A stretch of DNA of 64,000 nucleotides from Saccharicrinis carchari (GTDB lineage Bacteria; Bacteroidota; Bacteroidia; Bacteroidales; Marinilabiliaceae), in assembly GCF_900182605.1 (NCBI RefSeq), contig NZ_FXTB01000002.1, forward strand, positions 1 to 64,000, written 5' to 3'. The position numbers and the translations under genes are program-made. The notes under the pieces are model-generated. The model saw only the letters and a list, made by a program, of their open reading frames with translations. It was not told the origin of the DNA and searched no databases. Shown here piece by piece: positions 1 to 9,189 of the stretch (the stretch's first letter is position 1; each line of letters begins with the position of its first letter).

Positions 1-78
<78 letters not shown>

Positions 79-80
79 AA

Positions 81-119
81 AAAGAGCAATCGAAAACTCA
101 TTTCGGTTGCTCTTTTTTT
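81..119 (+). terminator. Rho-independent terminator of the rRNA operon
   Basis: GAGCAATCGAAA pairs with TTTCGGTTGCTC (one A-G mismatch, short loop) and is followed by seven T residues. It lies directly after the 5S rRNA 3' end. Confidence 0.88.
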
Positions 120-435
120 GTTTATACCCCTCCAATAATCGTCCATGACGCACCATATAGAAAAAATGGGATCGATTTGGGTATGCGGAAAAATCAATCC
201 AGCCTCTGAAATCCGGATGACTTATAGTGCAAATTATCTAATATCCTCTTAAAATAAATATTAGTAAACTTGTTAATGCCATAATGGCTTATAAAGCTTT
301 CAAAAGTGCCAATATGACACTCAAAAGCCGTGTATACCCGACTTTGAGTCTTAAAGTTTTGTGTGGTACAGGCTTTGATAAAGTGAGTGAAACAATTAGT
401 AAATAATTATAAAATTTAAATTGGAGGATTTCATT
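120..435. other. Gene-free leader region upstream of hsp20
   Basis: No coding sequence is seen. Two small dyads sit in the middle: GCCATAATGGC at 278-288 and AGTG...CACT at 305-321. They could be regulator sites for the downstream heat-shock gene. No confident promoter was found. Confidence 0.4.
422..427 (+). promoter_or_regulatory. Ribosome-binding site of hsp20
   Basis: GGAGGA, eight bases before the ATG at 436. It decides between the ATG and the upstream TTG. Strong Shine-Dalgarno sequences are rare elsewhere in the window. Confidence 0.6.
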
Positions 436-867
436 ATGACACTAGTAAAAAGAACAAACAGCAATATTGAGTCATTGGTAAACAATTTAATGGGCGGTGA
501 TTTTTTTATGAATCAGCATGGGATGTATTCAGGACAAAAATCGATTCCAGCCGTTAATATTATTGAAAATGATGATCAATATTTAATTGAACTGGCTGCC
601 GCAGGATTAAAAAAGGAAGATTTTAACATCGAGTTGAATAATGGCAGATTGACCATTTCGGCCGAAGGTAAAGAAGCTGAGGATAAAGTGACTTACAGGC
701 AAAGAGAGTTTAATTATGCTGGTTTTACCAGAACATTTGGGGTACCTAAACAAAAAGTGGATGATGCCGCTATTGGCGCGTCCTACGAAAATGGGGTATT
801 GCGTGTTAATCTGCCCAAAAGGGAAGAAGTAAAACCAAAACCTGTACGGAAGGTTGAAGTAGCTTAA
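436..867 (+). CDS. Small heat-shock protein, Hsp20/alpha-crystallin family
   Basis: A 143-residue ATP-independent holdase chaperone that binds unfolding proteins in the cytoplasm. The alpha-crystallin domain runs from about residue 38 to 138 and ends with the family signature GVLRVNLPK near residue 120. The C-terminal tail VRKVEVA contains a V-x-V pair that could serve as the I-x-I oligomerisation motif. An in-frame TTG lies 15 bases upstream, but the ATG at 436 is preceded by GGAGGA at 422-427, an unusually good ribosome-binding site for this phylum, so ATG is preferred. It is a single-gene unit between the rRNA terminator and its own terminator. Family call is secure; the specific paralogue name is not assigned. 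Confidence 0.95.
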   Translation: MTLVKRTNSNIESLVNNLMGGDFFMNQHGMYSGQKSIPAVNIIENDDQYLIELAAAGLKKEDFNIELNNGRLTISAEGKEAEDKVTYRQREFNYAGFTRTFGVPKQKVDDAAIGASYENGVLRVNLPKREEVKPKPVRKVEVA

Positions 868-981
868 TAAAGCCTTTTCACCATTATTCAGTCATAATCT
901 GGCAAAATAATGTAAAGGCTCATGAGCAAAATTCTCAATTCATTGTTGTATAAATACGGAAGTATTAGTTTGTTAAAAATT

Positions 982-1015
982 GGAGGAACGCTCGAAAGGG
1001 GCTTCCTCCTTTTTT
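982..1015 (+). terminator. Rho-independent terminator after hsp20
   Basis: GGAGGAA and TTCCTCC form a perfect 7-bp stem around a 16-nt loop and are followed by a T-run. It lies 115 bases past the hsp20 stop. On the other strand it could not serve as a T-tract terminator for the convergent SprF-like gene. Confidence 0.75.
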
Positions 1016-1033
1016 ATGGCAGATTGTTATTAC

Positions 1034-1092
1034 AGTTAACCCAACTCCTAACCACTAACTCCTAGCACCTAATCCCTAACTCCTAACCCTAA
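1034..1092. repeat. Low-complexity CTAACTCC-type short repeats
   Basis: About seven degenerate copies of a 7-10 base word (CTAACTCCTA, CTAATCCCTA, CTAACCACTA). They end in the stop codon of the minus-strand SprF-like gene. The composition resembles the CTAACCT heptamer array at 58973-59054. Confidence 0.6.
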
Positions 1093-2159
1093 AATACCCT
1101 TCTTTTTTTACGTTTGTATTTACTGTGGCTGCTACTGGATAGTGGATTTGCTGATTCGGAACAAGGCAATGCTGGTCTTTTGCCGCCTAGCCTTAGGTTT
1201 ATTCTTTGGTTAAATTCAAAAACAAGTGATAATTCGTGTGCGCCTTGTGCATTCCATCCCAATCCTGAAACAGATACATCGTAGCTATAGCCAAAACGCA
1301 GAGGGCCGTATTTATACGATAAAAGTGCTACAATGGCATCCTGATTGACTCCTGTGCTGTTTTCTGTTGTGATAAAGGGAATGCCGCGGTACCAAATTCC
1401 TACTTCAATAGGATCGTTAAACCAATAAACACCCATGTCTAATTGTACATCTTTGGCCTGCTGCTGCAGCCTGTAACTTAACGAAAAGGACCGGTGAGAG
1501 GTTTTTTGTCGGCTTCTTTCATTCCATATGTTCATTCCACCAAATAAAACCGTTTTAAGAGGCATTCGCATCCGTTCGTTCATAAACGAATAATTGGGCT
1601 GAGCCAAGTGATCAATGGTGGCACCTATCCAATATTTAGAGCTGTAAAGAAATACGGAGGCGGCAAAATCGATGTATTCTGCTTTTTCGTTATTGAGTCT
1701 GCTCCATGAACCTGAGCCACCCATACCCGCCATTTCATCTCCAAATTCGAGTTTGCTAAAATCGATGGTTTTGTTTCCATAGGTAAATTGAATACCCGGA
1801 ATAATCTGCCAATCATCATTCAGCATTAAATTGTAGCTGTATTGAAACGCCCCTTGTGTGGTAGTTAAACCCGCGCTCCCGGCCTTATCCTGATAAAGCA
1901 TAAAACCCAAGCCGCTGTTGAGTGCACCAAAAAAATTATCGAAAGAGATGGCATAGGTTTCAAAAGCTTTGTTTATCCCGGGCCATTGGTTACGGTAATT
2001 CATTATCAATCTTCCGCCATCAGTAGCTCCGGCAAGCGAAGGGCTCATATAAAGAGGATTGGCATAAAATTGTGAAAAATGGGGATCCTGTGCCGATGCC
2101 TTGTTTAGCATGGCTGCCCCTATAAATAGAGCCAATAGGTAGGTGATTGTTCTATTCAT
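1089..2159 (-). CDS. PorP/SprF family type IX secretion system outer-membrane protein
   Basis: A 356-residue predicted outer-membrane beta-barrel that partners a T9SS type B cargo protein at the cell surface. The N-terminus MNRTITYLLALFIGAAML...ASA-Q is a signal peptide, followed by the family signature QDPHFSQFYANPLYMSPSLAG. The reading frame opens nine codons earlier at 2186, but the internal ATG at 2159 places the signal peptide at the N-terminus and is preferred. Neither start has a clear ribosome-binding site. It lies directly downstream of the 1646-residue PKD/type B protein on the same strand, the classic cargo-partner arrangement. The C-terminal tail is basic and serine-rich (SSSSHSKYKRKKRRVF), which is unusual for a barrel end. 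Confidence 0.9.
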   Translation of the reverse strand: MNRTITYLLALFIGAAMLNKASAQDPHFSQFYANPLYMSPSLAGATDGGRLIMNYRNQWPGINKAFETYAISFDNFFGALNSGLGFMLYQDKAGSAGLTTTQGAFQYSYNLMLNDDWQIIPGIQFTYGNKTIDFSKLEFGDEMAGMGGSGSWSRLNNEKAEYIDFAASVFLYSSKYWIGATIDHLAQPNYSFMNERMRMPLKTVLFGGMNIWNERSRQKTSHRSFSLSYRLQQQAKDVQLDMGVYWFNDPIEVGIWYRGIPFITTENSTGVNQDAIVALLSYKYGPLRFGYSYDVSVSGLGWNAQGAHELSLVFEFNQRINLRLGGKRPALPCSESANPLSSSSHSKYKRKKRRVF

Positions 2160-2186
2160 GTGTTCACAATTGATTTTATTAGCCAT

Positions 2187-2245
2187 ATGGAACTCGCCAA
2201 TAATAACACCCTCTGAATTTTAAGTATATCCATGGCTCGTTTCAT
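2187..2245. repeat. Small inverted-repeat (MITE-like) element, copy 1
   Basis: It begins ATGGAACTCGCCAATAATAAC and ends CATGGCTCGTTTCAT. The ends are imperfect inverted repeats of each other (about 10 of 13 positions). A second copy with a different interior is at 10462-10551. This copy fills exactly the gap between the stop of the PKD protein gene and the upstream in-frame ATG of the SprF-like gene. Confidence 0.5.
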
Positions 2246-5200
2246 CTATCTTATTAAAGTTACATCGCCAGTTAATACTTTTACTTGTCCGGTACTAAAT
2301 CGGCAAGTCGCCTTCCAAATGTACACACCCTGTGTGCAAAGCTGATTTTTATAATAGCCGTTCCAACCTATTTTTATGTTGTCGCTTTCAAATAATAGTT
2401 GTCCCCAACGGCTAAAAATCTTCAACTGATATTCTTCAATACCCTCCTGAACAACAGGATGAAAAATGTAGTTGTTGGTATCTGTTCTGTCGTAGCGACC
2501 ATCGCCTGGTCCTGTTGTGTTAGGGGTAAAGGCATTGGGAAAGGATATGTCGCCCCCCTCTTGTGCAGTAACCGCATTGCGCTGAACATATGTGTTGGTG
2601 CAGCCGAATTCGTTTTTGGCATCCAGGGTAATGCTGTAATCTCCTGCTTTTGTGTAATTGTGTTTTGGGTGCATTTCAATGGACCTTTGGCCATCACCAA
2701 AATCCCATGAAAAGCTATTGGCTCCCATCGATTTGTTACCAAAAGTAACCGTTTCGCCCGGAATGGTAACCACGTTAGGGAACACCTCAAAAAGGGCTGT
2801 GGGTTCGGGATATACGTTGATGATTAAATCATCTTTTATAGTTTGACCGCCTGGTCCTGTTACAGTTAGTTTAACAGTGTACTTACCTTTCGTGTAATAG
2901 GTGTGCGTAGGGTTGGGATCCGATGAACTGTTTCCATCGCCGAAATCCCATAAATAGTTTTCGGCATTTTTGGCAGTGCTGTAAAAATCAACCGTTAATG
3001 CCGGACAGCCTTCTGCCGACGGCCCGTATTCTACCTCAGGCAGATTGGCAATAATGAGAATTTGTTTTTTTAAGCTGTTTTCGCAGTGTTCCGAAAATGC
3101 TTTTAGCTCAATGCTGTAACTCCCGTAATCGGCATAGGTGTGTTGCTTGGGCTGTTTATCCTGCGCTGTGTTTGAATCCCCAAAATCCCAAAAGTACTGC
3201 CAGTTGCTGCCTGTGGTTTGGTTATCTATTTGTACGGTTGAGCGTGGCATTTGCTGTTGTTGTGGCGTAACGCTGAATTGTGGAGCAGGCGTTGCGTATA
3301 CGGTAACCGTTGTATGTGCCGTATCGCTGCATCCGTAGGCCGATTGGGCAACCATTGCTATGTTATATTCTTTGTCGGTATCGGTATCGTTGGTAAAAAT
3401 GTTAAGCCCCAGGTAGCCTGTAGATGAATTGCCGTCGCCATAGTCCCAAACAAAGCTGTTGGCACCTGCCGATTCGTTCCCAAAACTCATCTCTAATGGT
3501 GAGCATCCCTTGTCGCTTCCTGTTATTTTAGCTACTACCTTTGGTTTAACACTGGTAAACCCGTCCATTGAGTCCTTGCATCCAAAACTATTTTCGGTGA
3601 TGAGTTGTATTTTAAAATCTTTAGGTACAAAGTCATCGTTAATGTAGGTATGTTCAACATTTTCGTTGCCAGGTGTTGAGGTGGAAGTGCCATCGCCAAA
3701 CCGCCAAACTGAGTTAATGATATTTTGGGTAAAGTTGGTAAATTTAACTTGCTTAGGTGAGCAAACCGTAAAGTCGTTGGGTTCAAAATAGGTATTGGGT
3801 GAGGGTAGTGCTTTCACGGTAACGCTTGCTGTATCGGAGCAGCCGTATACTGATGAAGCTATCATTTTTATTTCGTAATCTTGTTCGACATCGGTGTTAT
3901 TCTCAAAAATATTTTTACCCAACATTCCTGCCGATGTGTTTCCGTCACCATAATCCCAGAGGTAAGTGTTGGCACCTGTTGTGTTATTGCCAAAGTGCGC
4001 TTCAAAAGGTGCACAATCCGTTGTTGCACCACTTATGGAAGCATTAACTGCCGGATTAACTATGGTAAAGCCATCTATCGAATCTTTACAGCCAAAGCTA
4101 TTTTCGGTAACAAGTCTGACTCTGAAATTACGCGGGGTAAAGGTGTTGTTGATATAATTGTGATTTACATTTTGGTTGCCGGGAGTGCTTATTGTGCTGC
4201 CATCACCAAATTCCCAGTATGATTGAACAGCATCGGTTGAACTGTTGGTGAATAGTACCTCTTTAGGAGCACACACGTTGGTGTTATCCGGTTGAAACTT
4301 TGCTGTTGGCGAAGGCAGTACTGTAATGTTTGTTTCAGTGGTGTCCAGGCAGCCATAAAATGTGGTGGTGTAAAGGGTTACCTTGTGTTTTTGTTTAAGT
4401 TTTGTATTGTTTTCAAAAAGCTTTGCGTTAATGCCGGCACCCGGTATTTTGTGTCCATCACCAAAATCCCATTCATATTTAAATGCGCCCGGATCAGCGG
4501 TGAATGTTGTGTTTAATGGGGAGCATCCGCTGTCGGGGCTTGCCGTTAAGTTAAACTGTTGATTGGGGTAAACCGAAACAAAAAGCCTTGATGTGTCGGT
4601 ACAACTGTATGTGTTAGTAGTAACTAATTGTACTTGGTACGATTGGGTGTAGGTTTCGATATTGGTAAATGTGTGCAAGGCGTCCGTGCCGGCTTCTTGT
4701 GGCGAGGAGTCACCAAATGTCCACGCGTAACTATCACCGCCCTGCGACTTATTGGTGAACTTGGTAATTAAAGGACTGCAACCCGTTTTTTTATCGGCAT
4801 CAAAATAAGAAATAGGTCTAGGTGCCACCTTAACGCTATGCTTAAGGGTGTCGGCACAGCCATTTGTTGTAGTGGCTATCATGCTTATTTCGTAATCAAC
4901 AGCATGGGGTGTTTTGTTTGTAAATATTTGTTGAGGATTTTCGAGATTCGAAATTACCCCATTGCCAAAATCCCAATAATAGCTGTCGGCATCTACCGAT
5001 GTGTTTTGAAAATCAATCTGCATGGGTGTACAAGCCAAGGCTGGGGGGGGTGTTATTTGCGCTGTGGGTACGGTAAAGAAATTAACCTCCAGGGTGTCTC
5101 CTGCAATGCAATGGCCATTATCTTCTACCCAGGCAAATTTATATTTGCCACTTGTGTTAACGCTTACCTGAGTTTTTTCTTTACTACTGTCTGAAAATAA

Positions 5201-7186
5201 TGCATTGCCCGGCCCTTCGGTCTTTACCCATTTACCGCTACCAATATGCTTGTTGGCAATTAGCTGAAGCGAAAGTCCGCATGTGTCCTTGTTGGGCATC
5301 ACGCTTGGCGTGGGCATCTCCACAAAGGTCAGGTTTACGTCCATTGAGTCGATGCATCCCAGGTTATTCTCAGTCCACCGAAGGAAGTAGGTGCCGTAGG
5401 TATCGGCAACCACGTTGGGAGCAGGTATGGTAAACGACTCCAAGGCCAGACTGCCGGGGCCGCTAATAACTTTCCAGGTACCGTTGCCTATGCTGGCATT
5501 GGCTGCCAGTATTGTTTTTAAACCGCATTCAGTAATGTCGGTTCCCGCATCGGCAACAGGTTGCGCATAAACGGTAATGGTAATTGTTTCCGTCCCTTCA
5601 CATCCGTACGAATCCCTAACCGTGTAGTCGAAGGTAAATACACCTGTTTCGTCGGCTGTAAAATCGGGTGTTTGTATATCTGTGGCGGATAGTTTATCGG
5701 TTCGTGCCCCGGTCCATTGGTGAAAAACAAAGGATTCGGAACCTCCGGAAGGATTTGGGTTTAGTGTTACTGCTGTACCCAAACAGGTTTCAATGTTTTT
5801 ATGGGCAAAGGATATGTTAACTTCTGCAACATCCAATTCAATGGTATCTTTACCCCAACAACCATTTTTATCGGTAACCTGATAAATGAGATTGTATTTG
5901 CCTACTGTTGAGGCTTGAAATTCAGGAGCTTGAATAGAGGTGTTGTTTAGGGGCCCGGTTTGTCCCGTCCAACTATGGGTATACGGCGCTTCTCCGTCGC
6001 TGGGGTTACCATCTAAATCCATAACTACACCGGGGCAAAAATTGGTCAGGCCGCTGGGAGTAATATCGGCTTTGGGCGATTCTTTTACAATAATAACAAC
6101 CGATTTTGAATCGGAGCATCCATTACCATCGGTAATGGAATAAGTGATGGTGTGTGTTCCGGGACCTGCTAGTGCGGGGTCAAACATGGAACTTGCAGGA
6201 TCGCTTATGCCCGGCCCCGACCATGTTCCACCACCATCAACAGCTATCAATAAAAATGGTGGCTCTGATTCGCATACATTGGCTACGGGATCTATTGTTG
6301 CATCGGGCAAGGCTACGATTATTGCCATAGCGGTAACTGTTTCCGGCGGATAGTCGCCGTCCGCTGCGTTGGCAGGTGGCCCCGGAATGCTTGGGTCGTC
6401 GTAGGGGTTACACACGTTCCAGTTGCGCAGGGTCACCTCAAAAAATGCACCTACCGGATGATGATTGGGGATGTAAATATCTAAAGAGGTATTATGGGGA
6501 GCAACAGGGCTTTCCACAGGGCCAGGCACATGATTAATATTACCGGCAAAAGGATAAACCCTAACTAAACCATCCACTTCGGCATCGAAAATGTCTGTTC
6601 CGCCGGTTCCATATATCCACTGAACCCAGCGATTCAGATCATTAATCACATCGTTTTCGTACGTGGGGGTGCAGTTCCATTGGCTGTTGTCGGTAAAATT
6701 GAATAGTGCATCGTTGCCCACGCAAATGGGATATACTGCTGGGTCGATTTCAAGCCAGCCACCGTTTTTATCATCGGTGTCCCAAACGGTTACAATTTGA
6801 AATTGCGTAGAGCTGGTGCATACCACCCCATTAACAACTAAGTTTACCCGTGGTTGGTAGTTGCACTTGCTACCTGTATTTGGATATTCATGTTTGTGCG
6901 TTGCCGTCCATTCTCTTGTTACTGCATTGGTTAGCACGGCATCAACAATTTCAACGGGGTTTCCGTCGTCCCAATCATACTGAATTTGAACTGATGCCCC
7001 ATTGTTATTCACCCCTCTATAAATAACCTCCCAATCTACGTTAACCGGGGCACATAGTCCATCGGGTTGTATGTCGTTCGCATTGGACACATAAGAACAG
7101 TCTTGTGCCAAGCTGATATTACCAATCAGCGAGAACAAGAAAGTAAAAATGGCCAGGCGAATGGTTGTGTTGTGTTGATTGATCAC
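2246..7186 (-). CDS. Giant PKD-repeat surface protein with T9SS type B (gliding-motility-associated) C-terminal domain
   Basis: A 1646-residue predicted secreted adhesin or structural surface protein. The signal peptide MINQHNTTIRLAIFTFLFSLIGNISLAQ fits the ATG at 7186. After an N-terminal region of about 280 residues come Ig/PKD-like repeats recognisable by YxWDFGDG or FGDG motifs and a conserved Cys per unit. A two-PKD block of about 170 residues is duplicated in tandem (DNA near 3295-4310). The last 98 residues (about 1549-1646: FPNAFTPN...IFSRWGQLLF...GWNG...GVYIWKA) are the type B sorting domain. SprB-like adhesins have this architecture, but gliding is not shown. It is followed by its PorP/SprF partner 59-86 bases downstream. 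Confidence 0.9.
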   Translation of the reverse strand: MINQHNTTIRLAIFTFLFSLIGNISLAQDCSYVSNANDIQPDGLCAPVNVDWEVIYRGVNNNGASVQIQYDWDDGNPVEIVDAVLTNAVTREWTATHKHEYPNTGSKCNYQPRVNLVVNGVVCTSSTQFQIVTVWDTDDKNGGWLEIDPAVYPICVGNDALFNFTDNSQWNCTPTYENDVINDLNRWVQWIYGTGGTDIFDAEVDGLVRVYPFAGNINHVPGPVESPVAPHNTSLDIYIPNHHPVGAFFEVTLRNWNVCNPYDDPSIPGPPANAADGDYPPETVTAMAIIVALPDATIDPVANVCESEPPFLLIAVDGGGTWSGPGISDPASSMFDPALAGPGTHTITYSITDGNGCSDSKSVVIIVKESPKADITPSGLTNFCPGVVMDLDGNPSDGEAPYTHSWTGQTGPLNNTSIQAPEFQASTVGKYNLIYQVTDKNGCWGKDTIELDVAEVNISFAHKNIETCLGTAVTLNPNPSGGSESFVFHQWTGARTDKLSATDIQTPDFTADETGVFTFDYTVRDSYGCEGTETITITVYAQPVADAGTDITECGLKTILAANASIGNGTWKVISGPGSLALESFTIPAPNVVADTYGTYFLRWTENNLGCIDSMDVNLTFVEMPTPSVMPNKDTCGLSLQLIANKHIGSGKWVKTEGPGNALFSDSSKEKTQVSVNTSGKYKFAWVEDNGHCIAGDTLEVNFFTVPTAQITPPPALACTPMQIDFQNTSVDADSYYWDFGNGVISNLENPQQIFTNKTPHAVDYEISMIATTTNGCADTLKHSVKVAPRPISYFDADKKTGCSPLITKFTNKSQGGDSYAWTFGDSSPQEAGTDALHTFTNIETYTQSYQVQLVTTNTYSCTDTSRLFVSVYPNQQFNLTASPDSGCSPLNTTFTADPGAFKYEWDFGDGHKIPGAGINAKLFENNTKLKQKHKVTLYTTTFYGCLDTTETNITVLPSPTAKFQPDNTNVCAPKEVLFTNSSTDAVQSYWEFGDGSTISTPGNQNVNHNYINNTFTPRNFRVRLVTENSFGCKDSIDGFTIVNPAVNASISGATTDCAPFEAHFGNNTTGANTYLWDYGDGNTSAGMLGKNIFENNTDVEQDYEIKMIASSVYGCSDTASVTVKALPSPNTYFEPNDFTVCSPKQVKFTNFTQNIINSVWRFGDGTSTSTPGNENVEHTYINDDFVPKDFKIQLITENSFGCKDSMDGFTSVKPKVVAKITGSDKGCSPLEMSFGNESAGANSFVWDYGDGNSSTGYLGLNIFTNDTDTDKEYNIAMVAQSAYGCSDTAHTTVTVYATPAPQFSVTPQQQQMPRSTVQIDNQTTGSNWQYFWDFGDSNTAQDKQPKQHTYADYGSYSIELKAFSEHCENSLKKQILIIANLPEVEYGPSAEGCPALTVDFYSTAKNAENYLWDFGDGNSSSDPNPTHTYYTKGKYTVKLTVTGPGGQTIKDDLIINVYPEPTALFEVFPNVVTIPGETVTFGNKSMGANSFSWDFGDGQRSIEMHPKHNYTKAGDYSITLDAKNEFGCTNTYVQRNAVTAQEGGDISFPNAFTPNTTGPGDGRYDRTDTNNYIFHPVVQEGIEEYQLKIFSRWGQLLFESDNIKIGWNGYYKNQLCTQGVYIWKATCRFSTGQVKVLTGDVTLIR

Positions 7187-7628
7187 CTTGGTTGATTTAA
7201 ATGTTGTGTTGCGTTCTTTAACGAAAGTTTTTGAAAATAGTTTTGATTAAGGTCTACTTTCTTTTGACAAATAATGATAAAATGGCCTTTAGTGTTGTGT
7301 AAGCCCCTGTTGTACTTAATAAATGGGTGAGTGAATTACATTATTTGGTTGAAGTGTTTTGTAAGTTTTTAATGGGGAACGTAAGGTTAAAAATTGGAAA
7401 TTCTATGATTGTAGCATACTAAAAGTGCTTTACTGCTTGCCGGCCAAGGCTTCATTGATTGAAATGTGATTTATGGCATTCTTGAGTTGTATGTTAGTTT
7501 GTATTTTGTGAGAATAGTCATTTTTTTCGACGGTAAATAAATAGACTTTTACATTAAGCGGCAACAAATGGCTTGCTGTCTTTAGAGAGGAATCAGAGGG
7601 TGATGTTGGATACTAAATAGGGATAAAC
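7187..7628. other. Divergent intergenic region with no gene seen
   Basis: AT-rich DNA between the minus-strand PKD protein gene and the plus-strand proline dehydrogenase gene; it must carry both promoters. No reading frame, tRNA or strong hairpin was recognised. No promoter could be fixed with confidence. Confidence 0.4.
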
Positions 7629-8549
7629 ATGACAAATATGATTAACAAAGCGATAGCCACGGTGATTCCGTATTGCCCTAAAAAGTTTATCTGGGTATTC
7701 TCAAAAAAATATATTGCCGGAGTATCTGTTCAGGATGCCATTAAAGTGTCGCAAAGCCTAAACGAACAAGGTGTTTGTGTTACCGTGGATTTATTGGGTG
7801 AGTTTATTACAAATATTCGGCAGGCTGACGAGCATCTCGAAGAATATCTGCAGATTATTGCGTCCTTTGAAAAAGCCCAAATCAAAGGGAATTACTCACT
7901 CAAGCCTACCAGCTTTGGTTTATTGATTGATCCGGAAAAATGTTACCAAAATATCCGCGGTATCGTTGCGCTGGCAAGTAAGCATAAAAATTTTGTACGC
8001 ATCGATATGGAAGATGCCCAAAGGGTGGATCAGGAACTGTTACTGTACCTTAGGTTAAAGCGTGCGTTCCCTAATAATGTTGGCTTGGTATTACAGGCCT
8101 ATTTAAAACGGACCCAAGCGGATTTGGAAGAGTTGCTAAAGGAACACACCCCCGATTCTCCCTTAAACTTTAGATTGTGCAAAGGCATTTACAACGAATC
8201 GGCAGACATAGCCTTCAAGGATGGGGAAAAAATAAATCGGAATTACCTGAAGCTCCTGGAGCGAATGCTTTGCGAAGGCGTTTATGTGGGCATAGCTACG
8301 CACGACCAGGCATTGATAAAGGGTGCGTACGAGTTGATTGATAAATACAATGTGCCCAAAGATATGTATGAATTTCAAATGCTGTACGGGGTAACACCCA
8401 AACTACGCAGTAGTATTGTGGCCGACGGCCATAAAATGAGGGTCTATGTGCCTTACGGTGAGGACTGGTTCGGCTATTCTACCCGGCGACTCAAAGAGAA
8501 CCCCAAAATGGCACAACACATCATCAAATCAATATTTGTGAAGGGATAG
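7629..8549 (+). CDS. Proline dehydrogenase (monofunctional, PutA PRODH-domain family)
   Basis: A 306-residue FAD enzyme that oxidises L-proline to pyrroline-5-carboxylate, the first step of proline catabolism; electrons pass to the quinone pool at the membrane. The beta/alpha barrel is complete: LRLKRAFPNNVGLVLQAYL, the FRLCKGIYNE strand, and YEFQMLYGV near residue 247, a family hallmark. Y283 with R286-R287 (GYSTRRLKEN) matches the proline-carboxylate-binding Tyr and Arg pair of PutA. The length is usual for monofunctional enzymes. No pyrroline-5-carboxylate dehydrogenase is adjacent, so the second step is encoded elsewhere. The ATG at 7629 is followed by another ATG four codons on; either could start translation. 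Confidence 0.93.
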   Translation: MTNMINKAIATVIPYCPKKFIWVFSKKYIAGVSVQDAIKVSQSLNEQGVCVTVDLLGEFITNIRQADEHLEEYLQIIASFEKAQIKGNYSLKPTSFGLLIDPEKCYQNIRGIVALASKHKNFVRIDMEDAQRVDQELLLYLRLKRAFPNNVGLVLQAYLKRTQADLEELLKEHTPDSPLNFRLCKGIYNESADIAFKDGEKINRNYLKLLERMLCEGVYVGIATHDQALIKGAYELIDKYNVPKDMYEFQMLYGVTPKLRSSIVADGHKMRVYVPYGEDWFGYSTRRLKENPKMAQHIIKSIFVKG

Positions 8550-8595
8550 CTCGTTTATACAGTAACGAAAAGCTTATAAGCAGTTTATTGTCTTT

Positions 8596-8635
8596 CCACC
8601 GGCGTATCCATCCTTTGGCCTGTGTTTGCCGGTGG
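8596..8635. repeat. Inverted repeat between convergent genes
   Basis: CCACCGGC (8596-8603) and GCCGGTGG (8628-8635) form a perfect 8-bp stem around a 24-nt loop. It lies in the gap between convergent proline dehydrogenase and membrane-protein genes. It has no T-tract, so a terminator role is only possible. Confidence 0.45.
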
Positions 8636-8731
8636 CGAGTAAGCAACTTTACCAACAACCAGATTTCTACTACCGATAGGGGTTGTGATAAATCATATTT
8701 AATTTTCAGCTCCCCGGCATACTCTAATGGC

Positions 8732-9166
8732 TTAGTTCGGATTGTTTGTAGCCTCCGCGGTTGATGTAACGGACATGGTGGTACCATTTATACCAGTAGT
8801 TTGATAAAGTATCGGTTGGGTAGGTTTTTTCTGGGGTTGTCCCGTTTCTCTCTGTTCTTGTTGGCGTTTTTTATTACGCTGCAGATAGCGGAGGTGGGTA
8901 ATTCCGTAGGATATGGCCAACAATATCAAGAAAAGCCAGTTGAGTTTTACGATGATTTTATGCGGGACGTAATAAACTATAAAAAAGGAGGCGATAAAAG
9001 CAATGCCCGCGAACATTACGCCCCAACCCAATATGATGGCTCCTCCCGCCAACATCTGATTTTTCCCTGCGCCAATTAGTATAGGCACATAAACGCCTAC
9101 GATAAAAAACAGGACGAACATTAACAGGTAAAAAGCGATGCTGGCGGGCTTGAGTAGTTTTTTCAT
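8732..9166 (-). CDS. Small integral membrane protein of unknown function
   Basis: A 144-residue protein with three predicted membrane helices (about residues 11-33, 40-67 and 75-92), then a basic, Gln/Thr/Asn-rich cytoplasmic-looking tail (RNKKRQQEQRETGQPQKKP). No family was recognised. It converges on proline dehydrogenase. Its start codon lies only 24 bases from the stop of the IS110 transposase, so the insertion element may have displaced its original promoter. Hydrophobic pattern and clean start support a real gene; function is not assigned. Confidence 0.7.
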   Translation of the reverse strand: MKKLLKPASIAFYLLMFVLFFIVGVYVPILIGAGKNQMLAGGAIILGWGVMFAGIAFIASFFIVYYVPHKIIVKLNWLFLILLAISYGITHLRYLQRNKKRQQEQRETGQPQKKPTQPILYQTTGINGTTMSVTSTAEATNNPN

Positions 9167-9189
9167 ATACTCTAATAATTTACAAGTTT

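Noticed and set aside
8524-8787. Minus-strand 87-codon frame between proline dehydrogenase and the membrane protein
   Set aside because: It overlaps both neighbours, has no recognisable motif or hydrophobic pattern, and spans an inverted repeat. It reads as chance.
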